DNA of 64,000 nucleotides, taken from the NCBI GenBank assembly GCA_946811185.2, contig OX328103.1:31056266-31120265 (forward strand), in the 5' to 3' direction. The translations under genes and the position numbers were made by a program. The notes beneath the pieces were generated by a model. The model made no database searches, was not told where the DNA came from, and saw nothing but the letters and a program-made list of their open reading frames with translations. Below are positions 1 to 12,200 of the stretch, one piece after another. The stretch is from Hippopus hippopus. Lineage: Eukaryota; Mollusca; Bivalvia; Cardiida; Cardiidae. How positions within the stretch are numbered: position 1 is the stretch's first letter; every line of letters begins with the position of its first letter.

Positions 1-969
1 TATGTGTACCTACATAGAAAGGTAGATTGAAATTTTAATGATTTATGCCATCAAATAGTATTAAAACAGTACCAACGAAAAAGATAAATAAAATGTATGG
101 AAAGTTAGGCATGTCATGTCACAACCACAAAAAGGATTATCGAAATCTCCTACTACCACACACACAATCCCTGCCTCGACAAAGACATTTTGACAGTTGT
201 CCCCCTTCTACAAGAATATCATACGTTTCTCCTTTACGAGGTAATGAGTTAGCATTTACAATATATGGTGAAAGAACGGAATTCCGTTACAAATATCAAG
301 TTTTCTGCATAACTGATACATAGCTGAACTCTTTAACAGACAGCAAAACTTGTGGCTTGTTCATATTGTTACCACTTGCCGATAACAAATCAAATACTGC
401 TCCAATGATGGGATTGGTTTTTTGGTATGGGTTGAAAACTTTCTGCTCAGGGTCTTTAAAACAGGGGGTTGAGTGGTATAAGGTATTAATAATTTAAACT
501 AAGGCTTCTAATTTCATTTTTTTTGTGCTGTTAGTGAAATAAAAGTTATCAGACATAGATATCTTATGCAGCAATTTCTACATAGAGACTCCCCGATCCA
601 GAGAACTTTTCCTTTAACCTCCATCCAGATGAGATACAAGGTTAAACAAAAACAATCTTAACAGATATTTTACAGCGTAACATTTTCACATAAACATGAC
701 TGAAACAAAATTAACAGCAGTGCAGTGGTCACCAAGTCTGTCATTAGGGGTTCTAGACTAGTTTGATAAGCAGGCTTTCACTTTGGAACTTTCAATACCT
801 TTGCTCTTATATTGGTAATGTTTTCAGGGAGCAAGACTTATCAGAGTGATTGTTAAAAGTTGTAAAACTTGTTCCATGACAGATGTAAAAAAAGAACACA
901 GCATGTAGGTGCAAACGCTCGGCTGCAGTTGCTTTTAGAAATAGATTGATTTTCAGTGAAAATTTTAAG

Positions 970-1330
970 TTGAAAAAGGACATAACTGTGTCAAAAAATA
1001 TTTGATTGCCTACCCTTGTTGTATGGGTTCCCCTTTTGATTTTTAACATCTAGCCCTATTTTGAAGTAAATATCTTCAGTAATGAAAGAGATATTACTAA
1101 ATGTTAAAAATTTTGCACAACGAATTCTAAATCAAAAAAGGGCATAACTGTGTCAAAAATATTTTGATGGTTTCCTGTCCTTTTAGTACGGGTTCCCATT
1201 TCGATAGTTAATTAACATCTAGTCCTAGTCTGAAGTAAATTTCTTCAGTAATGACAGAGCTTTTATAAAATGTCAAAGGTTTCACACGAAGGCACAGACG
1301 GTACATGACGACGTAAACGACCACAAGGCT
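970..1330. repeat. Two-unit direct repeat, period about 162 bp
   Basis: The phrase CATAACTGTGTCAAAA occurs near 980 and again near 1142. Each is followed by a similar run: GGGTTCC, then AACATCTAG, then GAAGTAAAT, then TTCAGTAATGA. The period is about 162 bases. The second unit ends in a CGACGTAAACGACCACAAGGC-type tail. This looks like a fragment of a dispersed repeat rather than a gene. Confidence 0.6.
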
Positions 1331-2156
1331 ATGACAGTACCTCGACGATATGTTTTTAAAACAGCCGAGCTCATAAATAGGTTTATACCAACAAAACTTA
1401 CCTTCCCCATCCGAAAAATGGTGCTACAGAGAACACTACGGCATACAGCCATGAAGCCACTGACAGATGCATTATCATTTTATCTGACAACCATTGTTTA
1501 TCTGCCAAAAGAAATTCATGAAAAACAAACCAACGTTAAGGCGTGTTTAATGTCGCACTCTACATTTCAGTTGTACATAAGTTAGTAATAGCTCACTTCT
1601 AGGTGTGATTTTTCTCTGACATGTTTTTACAAGTAAAAGGCCGGAGCTTTGTGATACAGTGCCAATGACACTCCAATAAGAACAGCGCCTTGCGTGTAGT
1701 GGAAACGCGTTTCCAAGTCACAGAACTGTTGCTTTTTAAAAGGTTCCGCTAATCAGACACAAAGAACTGTGTAAGATCGTGCATTATTGACCATATTTTT
1801 GCACAGAGTTTCATGTCTGGTCATGTTTACATGCATTTGCAATCCTTATAATCCTAGGCCTTTGAATCAAATTTTCAATGTCCTTTTGTATGATTCAAGC
1901 AAAGTAGAGTTTTGAAAATTACATTTATGAAGAAACCATCCGTATTATGCAATCTTTTGTCTTGTATCTTTGTCAAGTGAGTTTGTATATAGAATTTTCA
2001 ATGTTTGTTTGCTACAGTCCATTTTAATCCATATACCAGAATTTCAAGCAAGTTTCTTTGAAAGAGTGATGTGCGTAAAGCTCTAGTAATAAAGTGTGAC
2101 ATGAGAAAGGTCTGGCCAATGGCCACTCTCGACAGCTGCTTCCTGACAATCTAACC

Positions 2157-2357
2157 AGGGTCCGTATTCACGAACCATTGTCAAAAACGTTCTTGGTCTT
2201 ATTCTCCAGAAATTTCTGAATTTGAAAGTAAAACAACTTCGGATTGGCTAAACCATTCGGTTTAGCCAATCCGAAGGTGTGTTACTTTCAATCATTGAAA
2301 ATCTTGGAGAATAAGACAAGGAATATTCTTTAAAACGGTTGGTGAATACGAACTCAG
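2157..2357. mobile_element. P5 foldback MITE, intact copy
   Basis: The whole stretch is one long imperfect inverted repeat. CAGGGTCCGTATTCACGAACC on the left matches the complement of GGTTGGTGAATACGAACTCAGG on the right. The centre GGATTGGCTAAACC / GGTTTAGCCAATCC is perfect. A second copy, split by a P1 insertion, is at 26778-27192. It has no coding capacity. Confidence 0.75.
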
Positions 2358-2806
2358 GCTTCGCGTCTCATGAGAAGGATAGTCCAAAAGTCGACCCTAA
2401 TCATCTCTGAATTCAAACTTAAAGCCTCTATTGAGTCAGTGAATGATCATGACTTCTTCGACGTCCTAATGAATACCTGAGTGCCCACAGCACTTTGATT
2501 ATGAATTGTTGCCTTCTTAAGCGTTGTCTGCGCATGTCATCTTAAGGCTGTTGCCAATTTAACCCAGTTTTCGCCCGCAATTTTTAACAAGGGACTTGGA
2601 GCTTGGACTGATTATCATGATCAAAGGCTATTTTCATTTTACTACAAAGTACTGCGCATAAATGTGCCGACCTAGAGACGAAAATCGTCTCTGATATTGT
2701 CTTCACAAACGTTTGATCTCAAAATGCTTTTTAAAGTACATCTGTCTAAGAGAAGTCGTAAGCAGGAGGTACTAACTTTACAACAATTATATTGCATTAT
2801 ACTCAC

Positions 2807-4105
2807 ATTGTGATTTCTTCATAACTGCTACAAAACACTCAAGGCAAACAAGGCAGGTAAAGTTTATTTCAGCAAACCCGAAGAGGAAAGCATGAAATCC
2901 AGTATACCGACAGACACCGTCACCGAATATAAATCTGAAATATTAATCAAATAAGAATATGTTAAATCAATCGATTTATTGATCAATCGATCTGTCAGCC
3001 AGAACTCTAGGTATTCAGTCACTTACTATACCTGTATGTATATTGTATGTCAGATCTGAGACCTTCTGGGTTTTGAAATTGATAAAACTTTTAACTTTGA
3101 AACTGAAATTGAAATTCAACCGGTAAGTCTAGCAGTGACTTAATTGGTCGGTCAACCACTTTTAAGCATTCATCAATCCATTTATGTATGTAACCAGACA
3201 AACAATTAATAACTTTTCATCAATGTATTTTCCAATTAAAAAGTTGAAAGAGTAATAAATGGATTTAGAGAAAGGAAAGAAAATAAGAAAGAAAGAAAGA
3301 AAGATAAAAACAACAGTGACGACGACAACAATATGATGATGATGATGATGATGAAAAAAGAGAACTCACTTTCCTCTTAGTGCACTGGGACCAATAACGG
3401 CTATGACAGCCATGCTGAATATATTAACGAAGGCTAATTGTATATGAAAGAGTAACTTCCTTCTGTCCTTCCAAAACGTCCGAATGACAAGAATATTTGC
3501 TGCAACGCCCACAGTCCCTAAAACACACAACAATGACATGTATACTATAGTCATCATGTGGAATTATTACATGTATATCTGGTTTTAATCCTTAGGCTGC
3601 TAAGTGCGACTCACTGACCTTTTGCGGACAGTGTAGATCAAGATCAGACTGCACAGAACGTGCAGTCTGATCTTGGATCTACACTGTCCGATAGGGAGAT
3701 ATCTTTCTCTCAAAAATACCTCTGAAATAGCAAAATTTGGGTTTTTACTATCGACACGAAAGTTTCATGTTAGTTATTTAGTAGAATAAGGTTTAAATAA
3801 AATTCGACTTTTTTTTCCGTTTGTCAGTTAATTACTCAGTCTGTCGGTCCGTCGGTCACAGACAGACAGACAGACGGATGGACGGACGATCGGACGGCCA
3901 GACAGGCAGACAGGCAAACGGATGGACAGATGGACGGACGGACGGCCAGACAGGCAAACAGATAGACAGAAAAGACTAGACATGATACAGGGATAGACAG
4001 AATCGAAAAGAGAGGAAAACATTTACACTAGCAAATGGTTGACTTACCCACTATTGTATACAACGCGAAAAACAGCATCTGGTTTTCTGGGGTGAGCGAT
4101 TCCAT
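2807..4105 (-). CDS. Seven-transmembrane receptor, 5' part (opsin-like, tentative)
   Basis: Three coding exons, read on the minus strand: 4105-4048 (start ATG, 19 codons plus 1 base), 3517-3370 and 2934-2807. All have GT/AG boundaries and matching phases (1, 2, 1). The 111 visible residues hold TM1 (about 10-31, with the family Asn at 27 in an NILVI context), a basic loop WKDRRK, TM2 (about 40-63), the conserved extracellular Cys at 77, and TM3. The segment CxxxGFxxFxFGFxxI resembles TM3 of opsins, especially the retinochrome/RGR/peropsin side, but that is inference: the retinal-binding Lys of TM7 is outside the window. Two oddities are visible. The DRY position reads E101-C102-F103, and the TM2 Asp position is Asn 51. 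The gene runs off the left end. It could also be another class A receptor. Confidence 0.65.
3632..3692. repeat. P4 palindrome in receptor intron 1
   Basis: A near-perfect foldback: GTGTAGATCAAGATCAGACTGCAC, a four-base centre (AGAA), then the complement, CGTGCAGTCTGATCTTGGATC. The same arm recurs near 5550, 7600, 15865, 16395, 17645, 19600, 25725, 35810, 37115, 38665, 42010 and 51360, some as half sites. Confidence 0.7.
3858..3972. repeat. GACA/GACG tetranucleotide tract
   Basis: Runs of GACAGACA and GGACGGACGG lie inside intron 1 of the receptor gene. The 64-codon minus-strand ORF over it (about 3828-4022) is an artefact of the repeat. Confidence 0.85.
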
Positions 4106-4631
4106 GGCGTAACCGTTCTAGTTCCGTTTTTGTCCTCTTTCTTCTTTGTAGAGATGTAAATTACGTACAGAAATTAATATATATCTTTCAAAACGTTGTA
4201 TTCTTCTCTGTCTTTCTATTGTTTTCTTGGTATCGAGGTATACGATTGTTTAATATGTTTGCTAAATATGATCTTAATCGGTCTCCAAGCTTTATATTTA
4301 AAACCAAACTTCCAAGAATTTTTCGAACAACACTCGTATATCTAAAATCAAGCCAAAATACAGAATTCTTAGATATGAAAACTCATCGTCTGCAGATTAA
4401 TTTCGCGTATATCGTGAGATATAAGATAACATAGACTGTTTTCCACAAACCTTCTTAAAATGCTACAGTTGTTATGGCAACCGCAGTAACAAAGGCAGTC
4501 GAACTATTGATTTTTGATAATTGTCTCACGTGGTATCTGCAGAAAAAAAGAGACTTTTATTGGGAATTTTTCGGGATGGTAATTTTAACATTTCCAAAAA
4601 TAAATAAGTAGACTTTTTTGCCACAAAATAA

Positions 4632-4901
4632 ATGAGCCATCTTCTGCCGAAAGGAGTCTTGATGCATCTACGAAAAGTATCGACCCAGGTCAGCCTGCGC
4701 TGTTCGCGCAGGCTGACCTGGGCCAAAACTTTTCGCTATTGGTAAACTTTCTGTAGGCCTATGTCCAAGGATCAGTCTACCCTATAATTAAGTTGGTTGT
4801 TAAAAAAGGTGGATATTATGAATCCATAATCATGTGGTGTGCTTGTTCGGCATTATTTTTCACGGAGATTCATTGAGCCCCCTTTTGCCAGAGCATGGCT
4901 T
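4632..4901 (+). mobile_element. P2 MITE copy
   Basis: Starts at a degraded GAGCCAT end and finishes at GCCAGAGCATGGCT. The inner palindrome CCAGGTCAGCCTGCGC / GCGCAGGCTGACCTGG sits near 4685-4725. Family members are about 265 bp, with terminal inverted repeats of about 30 bp (TGAGCCATGCTCTG...). Confidence 0.75.
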
Positions 4902-5136
4902 AATAATCAACTTTTTTCGACAGCTAAAAACAACATTTGACGGGATTTAAATTCAAGTTCAAAATGGAGAAGCTGGCGATGCAGACCAAGGTTAGACTAT
5001 AAGCTACTAATGCGGTTTTCAGCGCTCATTTTCAATTTTTAACCCATTCTTCAAAACCGATTTCTCTTGTCTGTAAACAGAACATAGTTGACAGAGATCG
5101 AAAGTCCTAAGTCCTGGGGTGGCAAGTAAGGTAAAC

Positions 5137-5137
<1 letters not shown>

Positions 5138-5196
<59 letters not shown>
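5138..5196. repeat. CT dinucleotide tract
   Basis: An unbroken CT repeat of about 58 bases, followed by a short GT-rich run. The minus-strand ORF full of Arg-Glu over it is not a gene. Confidence 0.95.
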
Positions 5197-5202
<6 letters not shown>

Positions 5203-6240
5203 CTGTGTGTGGTGGGATGAGCGGGAAGAGGGGGGTAGGCATAAGTTTGGAGCGTCAGTACCTGATATTAGAAGTTCCGCGTTCGAATCCTGTGATTAGC
5301 GGTGTCCCTTTGAACCACTACACGGCGCGAGCACTGGTTTTAGTTTTCAAGAGGCAGTTGCCGAGAGCGGTGCTCTTATCTTTAAAATTAAGTGTCACAA
5401 TCGACGTGGAAAAAAAAAAGTAAAAGTTGTAACCATATCAGCGCCAGACTCGACCTCTTTCGACGGCTGTTGAAACAGTCCACTTTAACTCAGAAAGATC
5501 TTTTTTTATCTTCTAGGCTTGACCAAACTAGTGGACGGTATAGATCCAAGATCAGACTGCACGTTCTGTGCCATACAAAATGACCTCTGGCGCTAAACGG
5601 GTTAAACTAATCAGGGAAAGCAGCATGCCTTTCGGGTATTTTGTGTGTGTATTGGATTGTACAGGTGTTTCATATTATCTGTCCTTTTTCTAAGAGTCAA
5701 TATTTTCCACTAATTTCAATTTAAACTAAATTGAAAGCTGCCAACTTTTTGCAGACATAATAGAATTTCATACGATATGTATTACATAGACATTACTCTT
5801 ATAATAGTTAATACACTACACTTTTTCTGACACGTCCATTTTACAACACTGACAACTACTCTGAGCAATTCTGGCGTCGAGTTTATTGTGAGAGTTCTTC
5901 ATTACATGTCTTCGAAAACCCCTCCTTCGCTATTTTCATAAATTTCTTTTTTGATTACAGCTTTAAAGTTCTAAGTATCTCCTGACATTAGGCTGTGCAC
6001 CTCTATAAAGCACCTTACAAGTAAAAGTCTGTAGGGTAAGAATATGTAACCATTCCTAAAAGAAATTAACTTTTGCCTGGATGCTTTTGAAAGTCATTCA
6101 ATTATGTTTCCGGTCATGTGTTGTGTGGCTCCTCCTGGCTAAAATCAAGCGCATGTACTAGTACCCGTGTCTTCAATGTTAATGCTTTTTTCCCTTGGGT
6201 ATCGGAATGAAATTCTTCCTCAGAAAATTCAGATAGCCCT

Positions 6241-6618
6241 GTAGCAACCAGTTTTGCAATAAAAACGAGAATTGCAATAAATTATTGCAAAACTCGTTGC
6301 GATGACAGAAAATTTATTACATTTCACTTCACAACCAGTTCTGCAATAAAAACGAGAATTGCAATAAAATGATTATATATATCATATTCGATCGTTTTCC
6401 AATCAAAACCAAATTAGAGTGCAATTTAATGTTAAATTGGATTATAGCAGACCTAAATTCAGTTACAGAAAGTGCGTTTCAAAAACCAATAAGAACATTT
6501 CAGGCTAAACACTATTAAGGCTTAAATCTTTGGAAACTTTCATAAAGTCGACTAAATACCGTAAACAACATTGAATTTTTATTGCAGTTCTCGTATTTAT
6601 TGCAAAACTGGTTGCTAC
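6241..6618. mobile_element. hAT-like MITE with 8-bp target duplication
   Basis: The terminal inverted repeats are GTAGCAACCAGTTTTGCAAT on the left and ATTGCAAAACTGGTTGCTAC on the right. The 8-base sequence ATAGCCCT occurs directly on both sides (6233-6240 and 6619-6626). An exact 8-bp duplication is what hAT transposases leave. Part of the left end is repeated internally near 6330-6370. The element is 378 bp with no coding capacity. Confidence 0.8.
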
Positions 6619-7241
6619 ATAGCCCTCCTTATTTACTGTGTCGGCATTGTCCTCGCCATATGCGAAAAACATGGGAACCACTTTACCGTCTGCACTGAAA
6701 ACACCTCATTGTGTCTCATTGTGTAGCAGTTTTGCAATATGAAAGCCCGATTTCTCTGTTGCTCTAAACCCATTTTGCTGCTTGTAAACCTGTATGCTCC
6801 GAGGATAATCAGATATTTAATAACACACACAACCCGTTAATTATCCTCTATGTGCCGGTAATAGATTCATGAGACCATTCTGTTGCAGCTATATTTTATC
6901 GTCAAATAAGAGCTAGGAATCGTATTTTTCGACTATTCGCTGATAAAAAGAGGCTAAAAATTAGAAATCCTAAATATAATTTTTGGTGAGGTTCAACATG
7001 CTTGAAATATTTTTCAAATAAATCGGGGACAAAAAGAGAAGTAAAGAAGAAAAACATAAAACATAACTAATTACATGATTCATCTGTATGAAAATTTACG
7101 TTCAAGTATTTTATATATATGAAGACAAGGAAAAAAAAAACAATAAGGCACTTTCTAATGAACAATTATTACGTTTGAACTCAATACTAAGAGACAAAAT
7201 TTTAGACTTGTCCACTTAACTCTTTCGGTGCCAACTATATA

Positions 7242-8048
7242 TGAGCTATGCTCTGGCAAAAGGGGGCTTAATGCATCTGCGAAAAGTATCGACTCAGGTC
7301 AGCCTGCGCAGACCGCGCAGGCTGATCTGAGCCAAAACTTTTCGCTATCAGCCAATTTTGTGGATGTCCAAGGACCAGTCTACCTTATGATTAAATTGCT
7401 TGTTTAAAAAAGTGGCTATTATGGATCCATAATTATGTGATTGCTTGACTGGTATGATGCATTACGGAGATGCATTAAAGCGCCTTTTTGCCAGAGCATG
7501 GCTCATAAAAAACAGATCTATTTCGATTGCTAAAAAAACAATCTACTGAAACTCAAAAGAATTTTTTACTTACAGGCTAGACTAAACAATCCGACAGTAC
7601 AGATCCAAGATCAAACTGCACGTTCTGTGACTTGCATTTGAAAGGGTAGAAAATATGGTGGGGGAAAAAGAGAAAATTCTAGTAACCAGCATTTTCTCCT
7701 TTTCCGACATTTTTTGCACGAGATTGATCAACGAGATTGTTTGATCAGGGGTTTGGACAAGACATTCTGAAAAATATATACATGTGACTCATGCTCTATC
7801 AAAGTGAAGTTTATGGCATCTACACAAAGTATACATCCATTTCAGCCTGTGCAGGCCGCACAGGCTGACCTTGGTCGAAACGTTTTGCTTTTAGTCATTT
7901 TTTTTGCATGGCCAATAACCATTCTACCCAAGGATTCACTCATTTGTTAGAGAAAGTGGATTTTAAGGATCCATAATTATGTGATGACTTGTCTGGTATG
8001 CTGCATCACGGAGATGCATTTAACCCCCTTTTGCCAGAGCATGGCTCA
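7242..8048 (+). mobile_element. Two P2 MITE copies
   Basis: Copy one is about 7242-7506, from GAGCTATGCTCTGGCAAAAG to GCCAGAGCATGGCTCA, with TA on both sides. Copy two is about 7786-8048 and more diverged. Both carry the GTCAGCCTG / CAGGCTGA inner palindrome. A degenerate P1 core (GAAAATTCTAGTAACCAGCA) and a P4 half-site lie between them. Confidence 0.75.
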
Positions 8049-8049
8049 T

Positions 8050-8285
8050 ATATGAGCGGCGTTCTGGGAAAGGAGAATTAAATACATCTCCGTACTTCAT
8101 TGCAACAAGCAAGTCATCACATTATTATGGGTCCATGACATCTCTTTTGTCTAACTGAATCCTTAGGTAGAATGTTTATTTGACTTGCAGAAAGTTTGAA
8201 ATCGACCCATGTCAGCCTGCGCTGACTGTCCCGGCTGACCTGGGTCGATACCTTTTGGAGGTACATTAAAAATCCGAGCATGACT
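8050..8285 (-). mobile_element. P2 MITE copy, inverted
   Basis: Read in reverse it has the P2 order: Cys-rich-looking GC palindrome first, then TGGACCCATAAT and GATGACTTGCTTG. It abuts the P2 copy ending at 8048 and the P3 copy starting at 8290. Confidence 0.6.
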
Positions 8286-8289
8286 TATT

Positions 8290-8544
8290 GGCTTGCAACA
8301 CGCGAAAAGGGGCATTCGGACATTTGCGTAAAGTGTCGTCTGTGATCAACCTGCGCAGTCCGCGCAGGCTAATCCGAGACGGCACTTTACGACTACATTA
8401 GAATTCGTGCTACAGTAGACTTGTGCAAAAATTACATAAAAACGGAAAGTGTCGTTTCAGATTAGCCCGCGCGGACTGCGCAGGCTGATCCGAGACGACA
8501 CTTTACGCAAATGTCCGAATGCCTCTTTTCGCGTGTTGCAAGCC
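8290..8544. mobile_element. P3 MITE copy 1
   Basis: Long terminal inverted repeats: GGCTTGCAACACGCGAAAAG on the left, CTTTTCGCGTGTTGCAAGCC on the right, continuing inward through ATTTGCGTAAAGTGTCGTC. Two GC-rich inner palindromes (CCTGCGCAGTCCGCGCAGGC type) are present. A second copy is at 23896-24156. Confidence 0.8.
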
Positions 8545-8549
8545 ATATG

Positions 8550-8810
8550 TGAGTGATGCACTGGGATAAGATGGTTTAATGCATATCCCTGATGCATTAT
8601 ATTTAGCGAGTCATTACACAATTATAAATCCGTAAAATCCATTTTGTTTAACAGCCGAATAAATCATGGATTACCCTGCTCCCTCGACATGAAGAAAATT
8701 GACCAATAAAAAAGTCGACCCAGATCAGCCTGCGCTGACTTCGCAGGTTGACCTGGATCGATACCTTTAGAGTTGCATTACACCAGCTTTTCACAGAGCA
8801 TAACTCATGT
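8550..8810 (-). mobile_element. P2 MITE copy, inverted and diverged
   Basis: GTGATGCACTGGGATAAGAT at the left is a diverged P2 end. TTTTCACAGAGCATAACTCA at the right matches the other end. The palindrome CAGATCAGCCTGCGCTGACT lies inside. Confidence 0.55.
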
Positions 8811-8935
8811 ATCATAGCACTGTTTAACAGACAACTGCAATGTGTATGATCTTACCATGAAATAAATGTTCACGGAATGAAATATTTGCTGTAGTTTACG
8901 AGTGTATATGCAATCTTCTAGCATAAATCTCTCTC

Positions 8936-8976
8936 TCTCTTTCTCTTCTTCTTCTTCTTCTTCTTCTTCTCTCTGT
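8936..8976. repeat. CTCTTT / CTT simple repeat
   Basis: A pyrimidine tract of CT then CTT units. The Glu-rich minus-strand ORF over it is an artefact. Confidence 0.9.
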
Positions 8977-9235
8977 ACCGATTTCCACAAGGGTTACATT
9001 TTTAGACTTTTCACAGAGGATGTAATTGGAAAACCTTACAAGCAATGAGGTCACTGCTTTGCACGAACAAAGATTTTATATTCAGAAATACTCTGCATCA
9101 GTAAATACCTATCATTTTCTTCGTGAAAACAGAATAAATGCTGTATTCAAATGTACCTCTTGCGCTTTTCCTACCAAGAACTGTTACAACGATCTTTTTT
9201 TTTTTTTTCTTTCTTGTCCTTCACCACCGGAGGCC

Positions 9236-12200
9236 TCAATCATTGTCTTGAAGCGATTTATCTTGGGTGTCCGCCTCCATACGTATGTCATTCTGTGACA
9301 CTTTAAATATTTCTTTGTGCTCCATGACGCATTTATATGCTGGAGGGTTCGGGCTATTTTCAGAGTAACATTTTACATTTGCAAATGCATCATCGTTGAC
9401 ATTTTCTCCAGTAGAAGGCCCCTGCGTGTTGTCCTCTGTCACCCGCTCTATAAAAACCGGAAGTGAATTGTAAGAGGGTGGGGCGTATCTATTTTCAGCC
9501 TCTATTTGACTTTCTGACCTTTGATAATTGACAGGCCTGTCCTGACTACCACTATTAATAATCTCTGCTCCATTTGCAGATGCATAATCTTGTCTCTGGA
9601 AATAAAAACAAGAATCAAGTTTTCGTGAAACCAAACGCATTTTGGAGTCCTTTTACCATAGGTCGCTTAAGCATTTATGACATGTTATTCCAATTATCGG
9701 GCAATCTTTCATTAAACAATGATGCTGATCAACATAGCACGTCGTGCCTTATTTAAATCGTGTAACCAACTGAAACAATTAGTAACCAGACTCAACAGAC
9801 TAAAGCTGAATTGCATAATTACACAACAATAGGAATTAACGAGATTGCACGATTTAGTTTAGTTAAATACTGAAGATTTTTTCTTTCTTTTCTGTGTGAA
9901 GGCACTGAAGTTCCACTTCGTGCCAAAATTCTATCGACAAGTTTATAGCTTATGATTGTTCCTGTATTTCTAATATATCAGATAGTTTGCCCGGCCGGGT
10001 AACTCAGTGGTTAGCGTATCTGACTCGTGACCTGGTGAGGCAAAGTTTCTCTCCGGTGATTTTGCCTGTCACCTCTGATGTATGCAAGAAAAAGTAATCA
10101 GTGACTTGGAAAGAAAGTTGTGTCCTTACTGGTTTGAGAAAGCCAGGAAACACGTGCACTGGCCGCCGTGATATGACCTAAAATGTAAAAACGGCGTGAA
10201 ACCCCAATATACACACAAGTTATCAGTCATTTTTTCAACAAATATCAGATTCTGGTGCTGGAGATCAATTTCTTAACCCTATACATGAAATTTCTTTTAA
10301 AGTAGCTGGGTGGGATCTACACAGAACCACCATCTGTCTGTACAATATCAGAAACAAACGGAGGGCTCCAATGTGTAATAGAAAGGCCGTGCATGTGGGT
10401 TTGTAAAGCAAGAATTAAATTCCAAACAGTGCTGCCATGACTAGAAAGCTTTGGACTCTTAAGCATTTCTTAGACTCAAAGATAGATTGGGGGATTGGTT
10501 GCGACACGAATAATTTGTTAATAAGAGATGTTATATAGCAAAAACAAACGCATAATCGAAAATGTGAAGAAAATCTACGCAGTACGCAATGTGACATGTT
10601 TTGGTAACTTACCCGTCTTTTCCGTCTGATACGGTAACATCGACAAAACACAAACGCTACAACAATCACCAGCACTGACGACACAGATAAAGCAATAATG
10701 GAGGCCAAGAGGACCGGATGGGAATTGTCTTCTACTTCCTGTGGTGTAGATATGGGACAGTCAGAATTGTCCCCGCATGGATTGTAACCGTTGCAGGATA
10801 GCTCTCCCATAATGCACCGACCGTTCGCGCATGGGTACTCATACGATCGGCAAATTCCTGGAAAAAATAGAAAAGTAATATCCACACTCATAAGTTTCCA
10901 GATTATTTTTTCGAAGCGTTAGAGCAGAGCCCTTCCCCCGAACCCCCTCCCCAATATTTGAATTCTCTTCCACAAAAACATTCTTTTTCGCACGTAAAAG
11001 TCTGTTTATCATATCATGTGGCACCTCCTCAAGATTTTAGCCTTCTTATCCACTTGACGGTGGCCAGGTCACTACATCATTTGTTTTAAAGTTAGTAGTT
11101 GTAAAGCATCGGTATCTGGTTAGGTAAGCCCATTGCACCAGTCACATTACCGTTTTTAACGTCAAGGATTTCCTTTGAGATAGTATACAAAGAAGGCATA
11201 AGTTCCTTTCAAATTATACTTGCAGTATGATCTGTTAAGTTAAAAGCATAATTAGCTTTTGAAATCTTGCCAATGGTAACCATGGTACTTCAAGTACTTG
11301 TGAACATCTAAACGTGTAAAGACGCGAGAAATGTCGTTTAGTAAATCAAAATATTAAAAGAACCGTACAAAACACTCTGTAGCATAAATAATCTGAGCCA
11401 TGCTCTGTGAAAAGGAGGCTTATTGCAACTGCGAAAAGTATCGACCCAGGTCAGCCTGCGCAGTCCGCGCTGGCTGACCTGGGCCGAAACTTTTCGCTAT
11501 CAGTCAATTTTCTGTATGTCAAAGGACCACTCTTCCTCCAGATTCAGTCATTCATTAGACTAAGTGGATTTTACGGATCTCTATTGATGTTATGACTTGC
11601 TTGGTATAATGGATCACGGAGATGCATTAAGCCCCCTTTTGCCAGAGCATGGCTCATATTATAAGTATGAAAAGTTACTATCAGGGAAAGCCGTAATGTA
11701 AGTGAGTCATGCTCTATGAAAGGGGAGTTTGATGCTTTTACAAAAAAGTATCGACCCGTGTAAGCAGCCCGCACAGGCTGACATGGGTCAAAACCTACTA
11801 CTTGTACATTTCTACATCTCAAAAGGACCATACTGCCCCACATGATCCAGTCAGTTGGTAGACAAAATGGGTTTTTTTATGGATCCATAGTTATATAAGG
11901 ACTTGCTTGGTATGATGCTTCACGAAGATGCAATGACCCCCCCCCCCTTTTTGCGAAAGCATGGCCCATGTAAGTATGAAAAATTACCATCGTGGAAAGC
12001 TGTAATGTATAGTTTCAACCTGTCAACATGGAGGCGGTTGCCTTGTAGACGTATAGTAAGGTATTTATCGGAGGTAACAAATGACCTGTACATGACAACA
12101 TCTCGGTGGTATCCACATATTTGTTTAGGAAGACCTGGTAACATATGACAAGACAAAGTAAAAAATAAATCTTCACATTCTTTTTTTTTTATTTATCTCG

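Larger units (their letters stand above)
1..2806. other. 3' side of the receptor gene; no exon recognised
   Basis: This stretch lies downstream, in minus-strand terms, of the last receptor exon I can find. It is either intron or 3' flank. I see no minus-strand ORF with transmembrane helices 4-7, so the remaining exons are probably to the left of the window. It contains the two-unit repeat at about 970-1330 and the foldback element at 2157-2357. I recognise nothing in the rest. The short ORFs at 45-323, 807-1049 and 1331-1585 have no protein-like composition. Confidence 0.5.
4106..9235. other. Intergenic repeat field
   Basis: Between the receptor start and the 3' end of the CUB/LDLa gene I see only repeats: P2 copies, a CT tract, a hAT-like MITE, a degenerate P1 core near 7670, a P3 copy and a CTT tract. 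No coding region or RNA gene is supported. Confidence 0.7.
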
